Shown here: positions 11,678-22,328 of the stretch, one piece after another
How positions within the stretch are numbered: position 1 is the stretch's first letter
Layout of the letters: each line of letters begins with the position of its first letter
From: Eumeta japonica
Lineage: Eukaryota; Arthropoda; Insecta; Lepidoptera; Psychidae
Direction: 5' to 3'
Assembly: GCA_005406025.1 (NCBI GenBank)
Contig: BGZK01001013.1
Coordinates: 62,001-126,000 of the forward strand
Length of the DNA: 64,000 nucleotides
Program-made: the position numbers and the translations under genes
The notes under the pieces: model-generated
What the model saw: the letters and a program-made list of their open reading frames with translations, nothing else
Told to the model about the DNA's origin: nothing
Databases searched by the model: none

Positions 11678-12013
11678 GTAGTATACTGTGCTTAACATCT
11701 AGACATGATATTAATCATAATTATTCACATTTCTTATCTGGATATATTATTAATAAAAAAAATAATTTCGAAAACTTTACGTGCGATATGTGAAACTTAA
11801 AAATACGTTAATTTGTGAATAAATCCATTAATTGATCCTTCTTGTATTAGCTTTAGAATTACAGTAAATAATTTCCTATTGAAAATAGCTCGTTGATTTG
11901 GTATCGTTTAATGGTAGTTAATAGAATAATAATTATATTTGAAGTGAGAGTGGCACCACTAATATCATCAAATGAGTCAAGTATTGCAATACCATTCGAC
12001 GCTTGCAAATGTC

Positions 12014-12557
12014 ATAGTCTAAGATCCGGCATTAGAAAAATGTATTCTCATCTGCTAATTGAATCAAATAATGTTCTAGTGGCAAATAACAATGTTATAC
12101 ATTTATAAAAACAATGTCTGCCACAGTAATCCTGCTGCTACTAAATTGCTATTAAAATTTACCTGTTATGTTAATTGCATATCGTAAGTATAAAACTTTC
12201 GAATATAATGTTTTACACCTTGTCATAATAGGCAGCGACATTTATGCCTGCTACAGCTACCTGTAGCCAGGTGTAAACAGGTAGATAAGCCGAACTTATT
12301 TTCCGTTATCAGTTACTTGAAAAATATTAATACGTAAGTAAAGTTTACAAAATTCTAAATATATTTATAAATGGCAATTACCGTGAAATTGTTTGCAGCC
12401 TACATTAAAAAAATAAGTAGTTAATGTTAATAGCAGCAGGACTACGGTGGCAGACATTGTTTTTATAAATGTATAACATTGTTACATGTCTGTAAAACGT
12501 TGTTTGTTTCAATTAGCAAACGAGGACACATTTTTCTAATGTGGGATCTTAGACTAT
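12014..12557. mobile_element. Foldback element with ~127-bp inverted arms
   Basis: The left arm at about 12014-12140 and right arm at about 12431-12557 are imperfect reverse complements. Matched blocks are ATAGTCTAAGATC/GATCTTAGACTAT, ATTAGAAAAATGT/ACATTTTTCTAAT, the long shared block around CAATGTTATACATTTATAAA, GTCTGCCAC/GTGGCAGAC and CCTGCTGCTA/TAGCAGCAGG. The spacer of about 290 bp has no coding signal. The structure fits a MITE or foldback transposon. No target-site duplication was identified, so the family is open. Confidence 0.8.
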
Positions 12558-13264
12558 TACTATAAGCTGTTTCCTTCTCAACTGTTGAGGTCATTTTCTT
12601 TGATCTCCGTTTGATTTCACAAGTGAACAATAAAATTTGTTCCTAATCAAAAATTAAATGAGCACTATCAGGAGTGTACGTTTGAATTTTCAAAATTTTT
12701 GTAAATTGTTTTTACCAGCAAATGCTCCGAAGTTGTATGTTGACTGGCCGTAAAGAATGTTATCGATTTTGGTTATGATTTATTTTTATTTCAGTTATAT
12801 ATTTTTTAAGAAAAACGATTCACGAGCCATCGTAATGTGTGCATTTAGCTAATAATAATAACTCCATCCTCTGTTAAAAGGGCTATATTATTATAGCTGA
12901 TTTTACATAATGAAAATTACAAAAATCTCTTGTGTTCAATTCTTTTATTTATTTGTTCAATATTGTTTTATAAATAAATAAATTAATTTGCTTTATTAAA
13001 ATTGATGGGTTTTTTTCTTTTTCGGGTTAAATATATCTAAAGATAAAAGAGAGCCTTATCCGATTACTTCCTTGACCGTCTTTATGATAAGAAGCTTATT
13101 CTCAGTGAAGCGTGAAGGTAACGATATAAAATTAATACCAAATACTTAGGTTTGGAATCGCTTATAGCTGTAAAAAAATAAAAGTTTTAAGTCAAAGTAA
13201 TCAAATAATCAAAAAATGCATCCATTTAGGTTTCAATTTTTAAATTCGCAAGTAAATCATAATC
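12558..13264. other. AT-rich DNA, nothing recognised
   Basis: No coding signal or clear repeat structure. Confidence 0.5.
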
Positions 13265-13695
13265 TTTAGAAAACTTTCCATTCACCTAGATTCGTAATAT
13301 TTAGCAAGAAGAACGGTCTCACAGTACACGTAAAGGAAAAAAAAACCTAGAAAGTGTTCATTTGTAATTAGATCATAGAAAACATATTTTATTGTAATTA
13401 TAAATTTGCACTTGTATTTAGAATATGTACATTGATCAATACCAACATAGGAAACAACATTTTTTAAGTTCTCGCTATGAAAACTAGAATTTTCATAAAT
13501 TCGGATATTTTACAAAAACTTTTTAATTTTTTTTTTTAATTAAAGCAAAGTTACCAATATTTAGTCAGTATTGATATCGAAGAGACAAAAGTCATTGAGA
13601 CTTTATAGATGAAATATCTACTATTATAATTAATTTTGTTAGAAATCCTCAGGGAGCGACTCCTTATCGAACTTGTTCGGTTCTTTTTAGAAAAC
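13265..13695 (-). repeat. Dispersed repeat family A, decayed copy
   Basis: Blocks match the copy at 44040-44480 in the same order. Shared features are TTTAGCAAGAAG followed by (G)GTCTCA.AG.ACA, AATTCGGATATT, and a right end of GACTCC..ATCGAACTTGTTCGG-like sequence corresponding to GAGTCCTGTTCGCACTTAACCGG. The 5' end of the element therefore points right, so it lies on the minus strand. Confidence 0.6.
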
Positions 13696-14204
13696 TGTTA
13701 ATTTATGTACAACTTTTTTTTTATTTTAAATGCTTTATACAATACATTTATATTGCACACCTTTTTCATGCAATTAGATTAGATAACATTTTTAAACAAT
13801 ACGGAATGTATTTTTTTCCATTAGATTCCACAAAAAATAACAACGTTAACGCTATTCATAATTTTATCAGAAGAAAAAACATTAAACAAAATTCTGATCA
13901 AACCATATGCGGTTGTTGCTTTTTGTATTCTATTGCGATACTAGTGGCTCCTCTACGAAATGACTATTTTAATCCACACACACGACTTTCTATTGCGTAC
14001 ACCGAAACTCTAGAATAAATTTTTATCATTATCATTTCCCAAGAAATACGTAGGTATTGACACATTATTTTAGTTTTCTTTGTACCTAATAATATTGAAA
14101 GCCTCATAATTCAAATTTAGCAAAAACTACTAATGAGTAGAATACAAACTCGGTCGCTTTCACTTCTTTCTTGTACGTACACGTTAAGATCAATGTATCA
14201 AACA

Positions 14205-14885
14205 TCGCCTTCAAAAAACAGTTTAAATTATTTTTTAAACAGACTTCAAACACAAATAATTAGTTTGCGGTTCCCATTTTCTAGTTACCGATCGTTATTT
14301 CACATTTTTTAATTATCAAGTGATTATAACTTTATAACTCATTTAGTTACTTTGCATATTTTATGTATAAAGCATTGGTTAGTAAAATTGGCCAGACGTC
14401 TCCTTTACTTTTGTACGGAGCAAGTAGAAAAACAATTCGAATTTATTGTTCACTGGTAATCATTCCAAGGTTTTGACATGTTTAGTTGGAGTACGTACAA
14501 CTACCCTATTGTTTTCATACAGATCATATTTTCATTCACTTCCATATTAAATTAATTCTCCCTAACTTTACTGTTACCGCTAAATAGTTCCGATGTATTA
14601 CTGCTACGTTTATCACGTTGGAATTATATAAATGAATGAAAATACATAAGTAGATTAATAAGTAATTAATTTTAGTTCTGTGTGTACTAGATTTTACTAA
14701 TTGTTATTGAAGAATAATTTATGGCGACAAATTGCAGTACGTATTATTCCCTAACTCTTGACCGTTAAGGAGTGCTACATATAGCTTTCATCATTAGTTC
14801 AGCAGTATGAGACCATAAGTATGACACACAAAAACTTATATAACAATAATAAAAAAAGGTCAAACACACTGTACGTGTCTATAAT
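14205..14885 (+). repeat. Dispersed repeat family C, copy 1
   Basis: It shares order and orientation with 33695-34370. Both begin with GCCTTCAAAA and continue through TTCTACTGTTATCGCTAAAGAGTTCCGATGT-like blocks (here ACTGTTACCGCTAAATAGTT), TACTAGATTTTACTAAT, TGGCGACAAAT..GCAGTA and CAAACACA. No frame is coding. It is a non-autonomous dispersed element of unknown class. Confidence 0.7.
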
Positions 14886-15335
14886 ATTTTAGGGTATCCC
14901 TCATTTCCCTGTCATTGATACATTAGATTCTGATCTGACTATAGGACACGACAATGCTAATAAGCCCAAATACGGCCAGGATACACTGTTTTATTACGCA
15001 ATTCCGGTGCCTACCTTCTGGTTTCATCATCAGTTTAGTTTCATGCTACCATTTTCTCCAGAATAATTCATTAGAATTTCCTTTGTTTTAATTAATTATA
15101 TTAATCGAGATGTCTGATCGCTACCCGTGAAATACCACTGAGGAGCCTCGTCGGTCACCTTTGGTCTTCTCTATCAGTTCCACGTCACTAAATCATACTT
15201 TCTAATTGCAAATAATTGACTTATAGTTGAAAACAAAATCTCTTTTTGTATGCCTATAATATTTGAGGCTTCCCCGCAATTCCTCATTGATTTCGTCGTC
15301 AAATGGATTTTAAAAAATGGAACCAACTTACACAT
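14878..15335 (+). repeat. Two fragments of one dispersed repeat (family D)
   Basis: ATAATATTTTAGGGTATCCC followed by TCATTTCC..CATTGAT at about 14880-14925 resembles ATAATATTTGAGGCTTCCCC followed by ATTCCTCATTGAT at about 15258-15295. The first fragment continues to TTCATGCTACCATTTTC near 15055. The similarity is short and the family is recognised only from memory as lepidopteran-type. Confidence 0.4.
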
Positions 15336-15739
15336 ATATTGCATTATATAGGCAACGTGTGAGGCGTCTGGCCTTCGTGATGGGTGAACGAAACGGTAGT
15401 TCTATTCATGGAAGAAAACACTATAATTATGATATTTCAGCGGGAAATAAAAGCAGCCGTCAAACGTCTATTTTCAGTGCTAACTTATAATTCATTCGTG
15501 GACTTGAAATAATAAAGTATGAATTATAAGTCAAACTCTACTATTCTACTCCACTCTCTAGGCTATTCGAAAAACCGGGAGACTAACTACTGTTGCGATG
15601 GAGTGTGGAAACAAGGAAGCTCCCAAAGAACGCCTGATAAGCAACGGTACTACCGAAGTGAGCCATTATAGCCGACTGCGACAGAAGCTCAGCCCTACCG
15701 GTCTGGCGACCACGTTGACGTGCGACGGAACGCGGTACC

Positions 15740-16075
15740 ACCGAATTAAGATTGGGACATTGATGTAGACGAAAAGTGGGGTGTACAGCATGCCCTCCAA
15801 CGAGGCACCAGAGAAATGCGAGGGGAGAGTGGTAGTAAACCAACTTCAAGGCGGGGAGCCGCGGTCTGATGAACCTACCCGCCAATCAAGCAGAGGTAGC
15901 ACGTACGTAAAGGTTACGGTGAATGAAAGTAATATATACGCTTTATTAGATTCGGTGGGGCTGGTGTAAGCTGCATTAATGCGAATATTATGGACATTAA
16001 TAAAATAGTGATTTTTTTAATTCGCGTGTAGTGTTAAAAGTAGTAAATGGGACAACTTTAAAATTTATCGAGCTT
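15740..16075 (+). pseudogene. gag end / aspartic protease remnant of the gypsy element
   Basis: A GH-x4-C-like scrap near 15752-15790 may be the last part of a CCHC zinc knuckle, interrupted by a stop. The frame 15781-15969 ends in TYVKVTVNESNIYALLDS, where the L-L-D-S is the start of a retroviral-type protease active-site motif. The usual glycine-alanine that follows lies in another frame because of a small insertion near 15953-15956. Downstream, a VSCINANI-like run is readable in the shifted frame. Not functional. Confidence 0.6.
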
Positions 16076-16082
16076 ACATCAA

Positions 16083-16160
16083 TTTAAATTCAAATTCAAA
16101 ATATCTTTATTTCATAGGTTACAAAATAACACTTGAAATACGTCATAATTTTTTGCGAAT
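16083..16160 (+). repeat. Lepidoptera-type dispersed repeat end, copy 1
   Basis: TTTAAATTCAAATTCAAA followed by ATATCTTTATTTCATAGGTTACAAAAT and CACTTGAAATACGTCAT matches 28175-28245 closely. I recall this short consensus as extremely common in moth and butterfly DNA and 3' UTRs. It separates the gypsy protease from its RT, so it inserted after the retroelement. Confidence 0.75.
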
Positions 16161-16514
16161 TTACATTTTACTTACAATAGAATTGTGTATCAATGAAACT
16201 AAATTTAGTGCATGTTTTATGTTCTAAAAGATTTGTATTTAAATCTAAATTTGGGAACGTATTTTATGAAATAAATGCGGTTATGTTGGATTAACCGGAA
16301 AATAAACTCATTTTCAATAAGAAAGGATTGTGTGGACCGATTGTGTCTCATACATCGGCGTGGAACGTGGCAAAGTAAAAATTTGCGTTAGCTGTGATGA
16401 TGTACTTTGAACAGTAGATCGATAAGAATGAAGAATGCCCGTCGATGTGCAACCTAGCCCTGTTTTTTTTTGTGAGGGAAGCAGAGGAAGGTAGACGATT
16501 AGATTTTGAATAAA

Positions 16515-17110
16515 GATTTATTTGTCTGTCAGCAAGAGAAACTACAAGAAGTGTTGACGGAATATTTTGATGGGCTCCCGTTTAAAAATTTCCATATGGC
16601 CAAATATTTTGATACTGAAGAGGAAAAAAAATACAAGAACGCATACTTGTCTATAAGCCACAAAACAGAGTGTTTATGAGATAACGTAAAATTATAGAAA
16701 AACAGGTACATTAAATGCTTGGCAATGGGTTTATTAGACACTCGAAAAGTTCTCATGCATCTTCTACGTATCCCACTCCTAGAATCGATGATTTAACAGT
16801 GTATTTAAGTAAAGCTAAATATTTCACTAGTTTAGACATAAATCTATTAGTGATACTAATAAATGGTAATAAACGAAAAAGATATACCGAAGACCGTCTT
16901 TGTAATCTATTCAGGGTTATTTGAATTTTATGTTATTTTGTACAGGTTGAAGACGAGTCAGGCCATGTTTAAAAAGATGATGGAGAACAGTTTTAGCTGG
17001 AATTAAGTATAGAAATGAGCTAATGTAAGTAAGTAGACGACGTCATAGTATATAATGAACTATTCGAGGAGTTTTGTGATGCTTTAAAAGATATACAAAT
17101 TAAGTTTATG
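16515..17110 (+). pseudogene. gypsy reverse transcriptase remnant
   Basis: QQEKLQEVLTEYFD (about 16524-16566) leads into GFIRHSKSSHAS, then directly into YPTPRIDDL and AKYFTSLDI, which are RT block-A-type motifs; the D of SLD is the first catalytic aspartate. Sequence normally lying between the SSHAS-like and YPTPRIDDL-like motifs is missing, pointing to an internal deletion. The catalytic box near 17030-17041 reads stop-V-D-D, because the codon normally encoding the aromatic residue is TAA. It is followed by VIVYNELFEEFCDAL in the same frame. Several frameshifts separate the blocks. Confidence 0.85.
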
Positions 17111-17199
17111 GAAGGAAATTTGATGGTGAAACCGTGGAGTGTGTCTTTAGTTATGAATCGGAACGGTTCTGGGATATAAAGTTAAAGAAGAAGGAGTAA

Positions 17200-17640
17200 A
17201 GCCCTCCGAAATGAAATTAAGAGCAGTGTTGGAATTAGAAAGAACATCGAGTACAAATACTTTAAAATAATTTCTGGGTCTGAAGTCATGTTATAGGAAG
17301 TTTTTAGAAAATTACATAAACAATGCAATACTATTAAGTAAATTGTTAAAAAAAAGGAAATAAGTGTCATTGATCAGAGTAATGACAGACGAAATTTGAC
17401 ATGATAAATAAATGTTTATGTAATTTTTCGGTTTTAAGAAACTGAGAATAACGATGATAAGTTAGTAACTCGGGATGGGGTGACATTTGAAATAGTGATA
17501 GACCACAAGGAGTTATGTTCGTCAAAGGAGAATTGAGACGTTAACGGTTGGTTAGCTAGATGGGTGTTTTGTCTACAAGATTATGATTTTAAAGTTGTAC
17601 ATAGATCAGGACGGTTTGTTTAACCGCTTACCGTTAGTGA
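17200..17640 (+). pseudogene. gypsy RNase H / connection remnant
   Basis: Shifted-frame pieces resemble a FLGL-x2-CYRKFLENY RNase H connection segment near 17275-17335. DHKELCS at about 17501-17521 and WLARWVFCLQDYDFKVVHRSG at about 17550-17613 are typical of Ty3/gypsy RNase H. Stops and single-base shifts interrupt every segment. Confidence 0.8.
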
Positions 17641-17854
17641 TCGATTTTCGTTTTAAAAATCTACTTAAAGAAAATAATAAACTAAAGGAAGTAACTCTAT
17701 CTCCTCCTCAGTAGAGGAGAAAGTGGATTGAGCCGTATATAGAATATGATAGAAACGCAGAGGAGTGATGAATTTTGTAGGTTTGCTGTAGAAGCTTTAG
17801 ACAGATATCGGAATTTTTTGTATAAAAGAAGAAATTGGTTAGGAAAAAAGAAAG

Positions 17855-17888
17855 ATGTACCTCGATAAGAAATCTTATCGAGGTACAT
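17855..17888. repeat. Perfect hairpin, 16-bp arms, 2-nt loop
   Basis: Arms 17855-17870 and 17873-17888 (ATGTACCTCGATAAGA and its reverse complement) flank the loop AA. It lies inside the decayed retrotransposon, just before the integrase zinc domain, so it probably formed after that insertion. Confidence 0.9.
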
Positions 17889-18930
17889 GTTAGATGAGGT
17901 GTTGAAAGAAGTGTATGGTAAACTTTGGATAGGGGGGTATCTTGGGTTAAGGAAGTAATTAAGGAAGTTAAAAGAAAGATATTTTGTGAAGAATGGCGAG
18001 AAAAAAGTGAAGAAGTATATCACATCATATATTTAACTTTTTTTCGCCATTGCTTACAAAGAAAGAAGGTGCGCAATCAGGCTAGATTGCAACCAATGAT
18101 TGTACAAGGTCTTTTAGAAAAAATTGGGATTGATGTTGTGGGACCCATTAGAAGTTCCACGCGCGGTAACAAAATTATAATAATTGCTGTAGAATATGCC
18201 TCTAAATATGTTTTCATAAAACCATTCCGCGAGTCACGCTGGAGCGATAAGTGTTCTTAATAAATTAAATATTTTGTAAATTTGGTTTTCTACAGGAAAT
18301 AATATCCGGCCGATGGCCTGTATTTCACTGAAGAATTGTAAAAAACACGATAGGAGCGTTTGGCACAATATTGTGATTTGCTATTGTATTTCATCGCCAA
18401 CAATTGGCTTGACAGAAATGTTTGATCTAACTCTGTAGCAACTTTGTCGATGTATGTGGGCAATAACCTGCGAGACTGGTTAATGTTTTTACCTTACAAA
18501 GCACAAAGAGATAACTTCATATTTATTAAACTACAGCCAGGAGCCGAACTTCCCTTTGGATAGTGCTCAATTAAGAAATAAAAATCAATCTTGCAATAAC
18601 GCGGCTCAGACACAAGAATTTGTAAATAACACTATTAATAATGCTGTTGCAAACATTAGAAAGAATCTGATAAAAGAGAAAATTGGGTGAAATAGGAGTA
18701 AGAAATGTGCTAAGTTGCACGTAGTTTCACTTGGTGATGGTATAAACACCTAGAAGGACACCTTGAATTAATATGATATTATAAAGTACCATATAAAATT
18801 TTCAAAAATTTAACTAGCGCTACATATAGAAACGGTCAATAAGCAGATGCGGGATATAGTCCATGTATCTCGATTGAAAAAGTTTCACCTAAGATATAGG
18901 GATATGCAATGTGCACGAAATGTAAATAAA
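17885..18930 (+). pseudogene. gypsy integrase remnant
   Basis: The open frame 17925-18260 carries a zinc-domain-like start (YLGLRKVIKEVKRK in the adjacent frame), CLQRKKVRNQARLQPM, and GIDVVGPIRSSTRGNKIIIIA, whose D in IDVVGP is the first catalytic acid. ADGLYFTEEL near 18308-18337 supplies the second acid, and GLTEMF at 18406-18423 the glutamate. A C-terminal tail with INNAVANIRKNLIKEKIG and HVSRLKK-like motifs reaches about 18900. All three catalytic acids are still visible but in different frames. A perfect hairpin at 17855-17888 adjoins the zinc domain. Confidence 0.85.
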
Positions 18931-18960
18931 AGCATATGAAAAGATACAAACAAGATAAAA

Positions 18961-19580
18961 AGTAAGTAGTCCTAGCAATAGTTATAATTATTTCATAATG
19001 ACATTACCGACGATTATTTTATGGTAAATGTAGTTTCGAAACGAAGAATTTTTATTAATATAACTGATAGTTTGAGATGCTAAGAAGACACGAGGGCAGA
19101 GCGGCGCTGGAGCGGTGCTGGCCGTGGCCAGTGGCCGCCGATATCTTCTGGCAGCCTCTCAAACCTTTCCTTCCAAAAGTCCACTAATTCGTTTTTTTTT
19201 AATTCTAAGACGATTTTTCTTCTTTGCTGCATGGCTAGTCTTTTCCAGTGGTTATCTGTCTTTTCAATTGGTTTTGACCGTGAGGACACCCTGGAAACTT
19301 GGCTGCGCGTATTTAGTTGTCAACGATGAGCTTGTAACTACTTGTTAGTAAATGAAATTTTAAATATTGAAAGCAATATCAACTGATGTAATGTGATAAC
19401 ACACCGCTCTCATTGTGTTATGCTCCATTGCTTGTGCTGTTGTGTCATTTACATTGCTTGAATCCACTCCACAATGGGTGGAGTGATTTTTTTGTAATTT
19501 TGTTAGTGCTTTAGCATACCTGTAAAAAGTTGCTCTTTTATGTCATCACTAAAAACAAGAAAAATCAATTAGTTCGTGCT
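18961..19580. other. Spacer between two mobile elements; GC-rich block at 19080-19290
   Basis: The GC-rich block has opposing 60-77 codon frames without recognisable domains. Given its position just after the integrase tail it might be LTR sequence, but no second copy was found upstream. An 8-bp-arm hairpin (CACTCCAC/GTGGAGTG) is near 19463-19485. Confidence 0.35.
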
Positions 19581-19597
19581 ATGTTTAGAGGTGCCCC
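19581..19597 (+). repeat. Left terminal inverted repeat
   Basis: Reads ATGTTTAGAGGTGCCCC. The right-end counterpart at 22312-22328 is the reverse complement except for one base. Confidence 0.7.
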
Positions 19598-19976
19598 CAA
19601 CATCATAAAGTATTGAAAAAAATATGAATATACTTATGAAATAGCAAACATTTTCTAAACGCTGAATGACATCCTGAGCGATGCCCTGTTAGTGTAATAT
19701 AACCAAAATTGATCTTGAAACGTGAGTGTTAAGTTGAGACCCATAGGTAACAGGTTGGGGAAAAGGCTGTTCAACATTCCTCGTTTCACACTCAAACGCC
19801 GATAGAATGTCATTTAGTCAACTCGCGCGCTTAGAGCAGTTCACTTGTTTGACGCTTTAAATTTAACGACTGGGATCAACTTGTTTAATGTAAGTAGTAT
19901 TTTTCATCTATTATACGCGCAGTTTATTTTATTATTGTAATACTTTAGTATATCTTATTTTCTTGATTACAAAAAC

Positions 19977-22239
19977 ATGTCTCAAGTTAAAACACGACAA
20001 ATGACGAGTTGTCCTGTATTTAGTTTGCCAGAGAAGTTATCAGTATCTCAGTTACCAACTTATAACGACTTATGAAAAATTGTCTTTACATCAAAGATGA
20101 ATTGAAGCCGGACAAAACAAAAGAGCCAACAGTTCATGATATATCTGAAAGATTGGCACACGAAGTTTTAGAAATATGCCAAAAATCGTCTCTGCCAACC
20201 GTAAGTTTTAAAAGAATTTTACAACTGACTCATTTCTACCACGACAAATACAGAAAATTAATGAAACCATATCAAGGCCGTTAAACTAACAAAAAATACC
20301 ACGATAAGATTAATACATTTATAACCGAATCCCATATATTGTTTGATGTTTGCAGCTGCAAATACAGAGTTATCTTGTATTGTAACTGTGTAAAAGGTAG
20401 TCGTCTTCCCAAGGAGGGAGTTTCCTAAGTTTTTTACTCGATCAAAGAAAAACAAGGAAAATAAAGATAGGCGGTGTGAATGTGGTTGCAACTATCAAAA
20501 ATAAGAAAAAACAAGAAAGAAAATAGCGTAACAGAGAGGTAAATAATTTTGATAAACCGTATTGTTCTCGTTCTTTAACTGATAACTTAGCAATTGAAAT
20601 CAGCAGTTCCTGCGGTAGCTTACTTGTACCATCTTCTAGTCTTCACCATAAAAAGTCAGAACAGTTGAAACAAAAAAGTTTGCCACCTCAAAAAAAAAGG
20701 AGATAAAATTTACCTTCATTAGCTCTATCTTGTGATCGCACTGGAGTCTCTGACAGAGCTGCTGCTATTATAGCTTCTACTGTATTAAAAGATGTTGGCA
20801 TTATTTCATCAAACGATCCAACTGGTGTCATCGATCGATCAAAGTTGCGCCGTGAGAAAACTAAAGTCAGATCAACTTCACAAGAAGCGGATCGCAATAA
20901 AATCCTTCGCGGCATGTATTTTGATATGAGAAAGGATAAAACATTTGTTCGAATGCAGAAAGGAGGGACGTTTTATAGAAAACGACTAATAGAAGATCAT
21001 TTTGTGATTTTATTGGACCAGGACCAGGAAGCGACTATTTCAGGCACGTTACATGTGAGTAAGAGATTATTAAATGTATTAAAGATACTATAATAACTCA
21101 CTTGAAATCTAAGTCTGTAAAACCGAGTGAAATTGCTGTTGTTGGCTGCGATGGAACAGTTGTGAATACAGGTTCTAAAGGTGGTATTATTCGGCTGATG
21201 ATAGAAGAACTAAATAGACCATTACAGTGGTATATCTGCCAGTTGCATTGTAATGAATTACCACTGCAACATTTGTTGTTACATTTAGATGGAAAAACTA
21301 CAAGGCTTAAATGCTTTTCAGGTGCCATTGATCTCAATTACAAAATTGTCATACTATGCCCATAGTCAAATTCACCGTTATACCTACAATATTACCTGAA
21401 ATTATTAGGAATACTTTGAGCACTGATCAAAAATATCTATACGATGTAATGACTGCTATCAGTACTGGTATATTTGCTACTAATTTAGCTAATATGGAAC
21501 CTGGATCGCTTAACCATTCTAGATGGCTAACAACAGCTAATCGAATTCTGAGATTGTATGCCACTAAAACTCACCCAGAAGCAAAGTTAGTAATATGAGC
21601 CACGTACGTGATGAATGTTTATGGACCGATGTGGTTTATTATAAAATGTAATCCGTCATGCATAAACGGAGGTAAGCAGCTGTGGCAAACCATTAGTCTG
21701 AGTCGCTATTTGAGATCCAATTTGAAGAGAATTATTGACTGGGTGATCCAACCAAACGGATATTTCCGTCACCCAGAAAATCTTCTCATTTTAATGCTTG
21801 GAGATGATAAAAAAATATACGGGATCTAGCGTACAGAAGAATTATAAAAGCAATATGATGAATATGAATGACTGCTTGAGGACTTCGAACGCTTAAGGTG
21901 CCTGCATTAAATTTCGATGCTTAAGATTATACCGATATTATTATGTGGCAAGACTGTGACATAAGGGAGCCAACTCTAACTATAAACATGTCTGATGGCA
22001 CCTTGAAAGATACTGTCGAAAATGTTAAAAACGGTCCAAGCTATTGTCAGAATATTAAAGATTTTCCATGTCACACCCAAGGCGTAGAGCGCTGCATCCA
22101 ATTGGTGACAGAAGCTTCAAATGCAGTTTGTGGCAAAAATAAACGTGACGGTTTTATTAGGGCAAGACTACTTTCGCATCTACAAATGCCTACTTTTAAT
22201 AGAAATGAAACAATTTCATATTTAAATATGTATTTCTAA
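19977..22239 (+). pseudogene. Broken transposase-like protein, hAT-like motif order, family unnamed
   Basis: The likely start is ATG 19977 (context AAAACATG); a TGA stops it at 20073 and the reading shifts to the frame 20072-20284. Further pieces are at 20845-21093, 21102-21365, 21356-21598, 21608-21829 and 21943-22239. Visible features in order: a putative zinc pair C-x-C-x7-C-x-C at 20351-20389; VILLDQDQEA (about 21004-21033); GCDGTVVNTG starting at 21144 with a candidate catalytic D; QLHCNELPL (about 21240); HSRWLTTANRILRLY with R-W at 21531-21536; and a C-terminal CHTQGVERC segment near 22069. The D, then C/H, then R-W order recalls hAT transposases, but the acids were not established and the resemblance may be superficial. 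At least five frame breaks are needed to read it through. Confidence 0.7.
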
Positions 22240-22311
22240 GTTTTTGAATAATTTTAATAATAAATGATTATATGAAAAAAATGTTTTTTTTTTTTGATAT
22301 TCAACTGTATT

Positions 22312-22328
22312 GGGGCACCTCGAAACAT
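22312..22328 (-). repeat. Right terminal inverted repeat
   Basis: GGGGCACCTCGAAACAT, inverted match to 19581-19597. Confidence 0.7.

Larger units (their letters stand above)
15540..18960 (+). mobile_element. Degenerate Ty3/gypsy-type LTR retrotransposon
   Basis: The retroelement domains occur in the canonical gag-pol order on the plus strand: nucleocapsid-like remnant, aspartic protease, reverse transcriptase, RNase H, zinc-binding integrase N-terminus, integrase core and integrase C-terminal tail. The order RT-RNase H-integrase identifies Ty3/gypsy rather than copia (integrase before RT). Many stops, frameshifts and a deletion between two RT motifs make it inactive. A dispersed repeat sits near 16083-16160 between protease and RT. 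No paired LTRs could be recognised, so the outer limits are estimates; the GC-rich block at 19080-19290 might be LTR-derived. No env-like frame was seen. Confidence 0.85.
19581..22328 (+). mobile_element. TIR-flanked DNA transposon carrying an unclassified transposase-like gene
   Basis: A 17-bp terminal inverted repeat (consensus ATGTTT-M-GAGGTGCCCC, one mismatch) lies at 19581-19597 and, inverted, at 22312-22328. Between them, about 2.7 kb holds one long, broken reading frame on the plus strand from 19977 to 22239, starting about 380 bp inside the left end and stopping about 70 bp before the right end. This is the layout of a class II transposon. No duplicated target site was found next to the repeats, so the exact ends could be off by several bases. 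The interior is decayed, so this copy should be dead. The protein family is one I remember from many arthropod and cnidarian genome annotations as uncharacterised. Confidence 0.65.

Noticed and set aside
15583..15885. 100-codon minus-strand frame
   Set aside because: It is the antisense shadow of the gypsy gag/protease region.
17697..18023. 108-codon minus-strand F/L/S-rich frame
   Set aside because: Antisense to the gypsy integrase N-terminal region; its composition comes from A-rich sense codons.
18961..19290. 3' LTR of the gypsy element
   Set aside because: No matching upstream LTR and no clear TG...CA borders or polypurine tract could be confirmed, so it was not annotated as an LTR.
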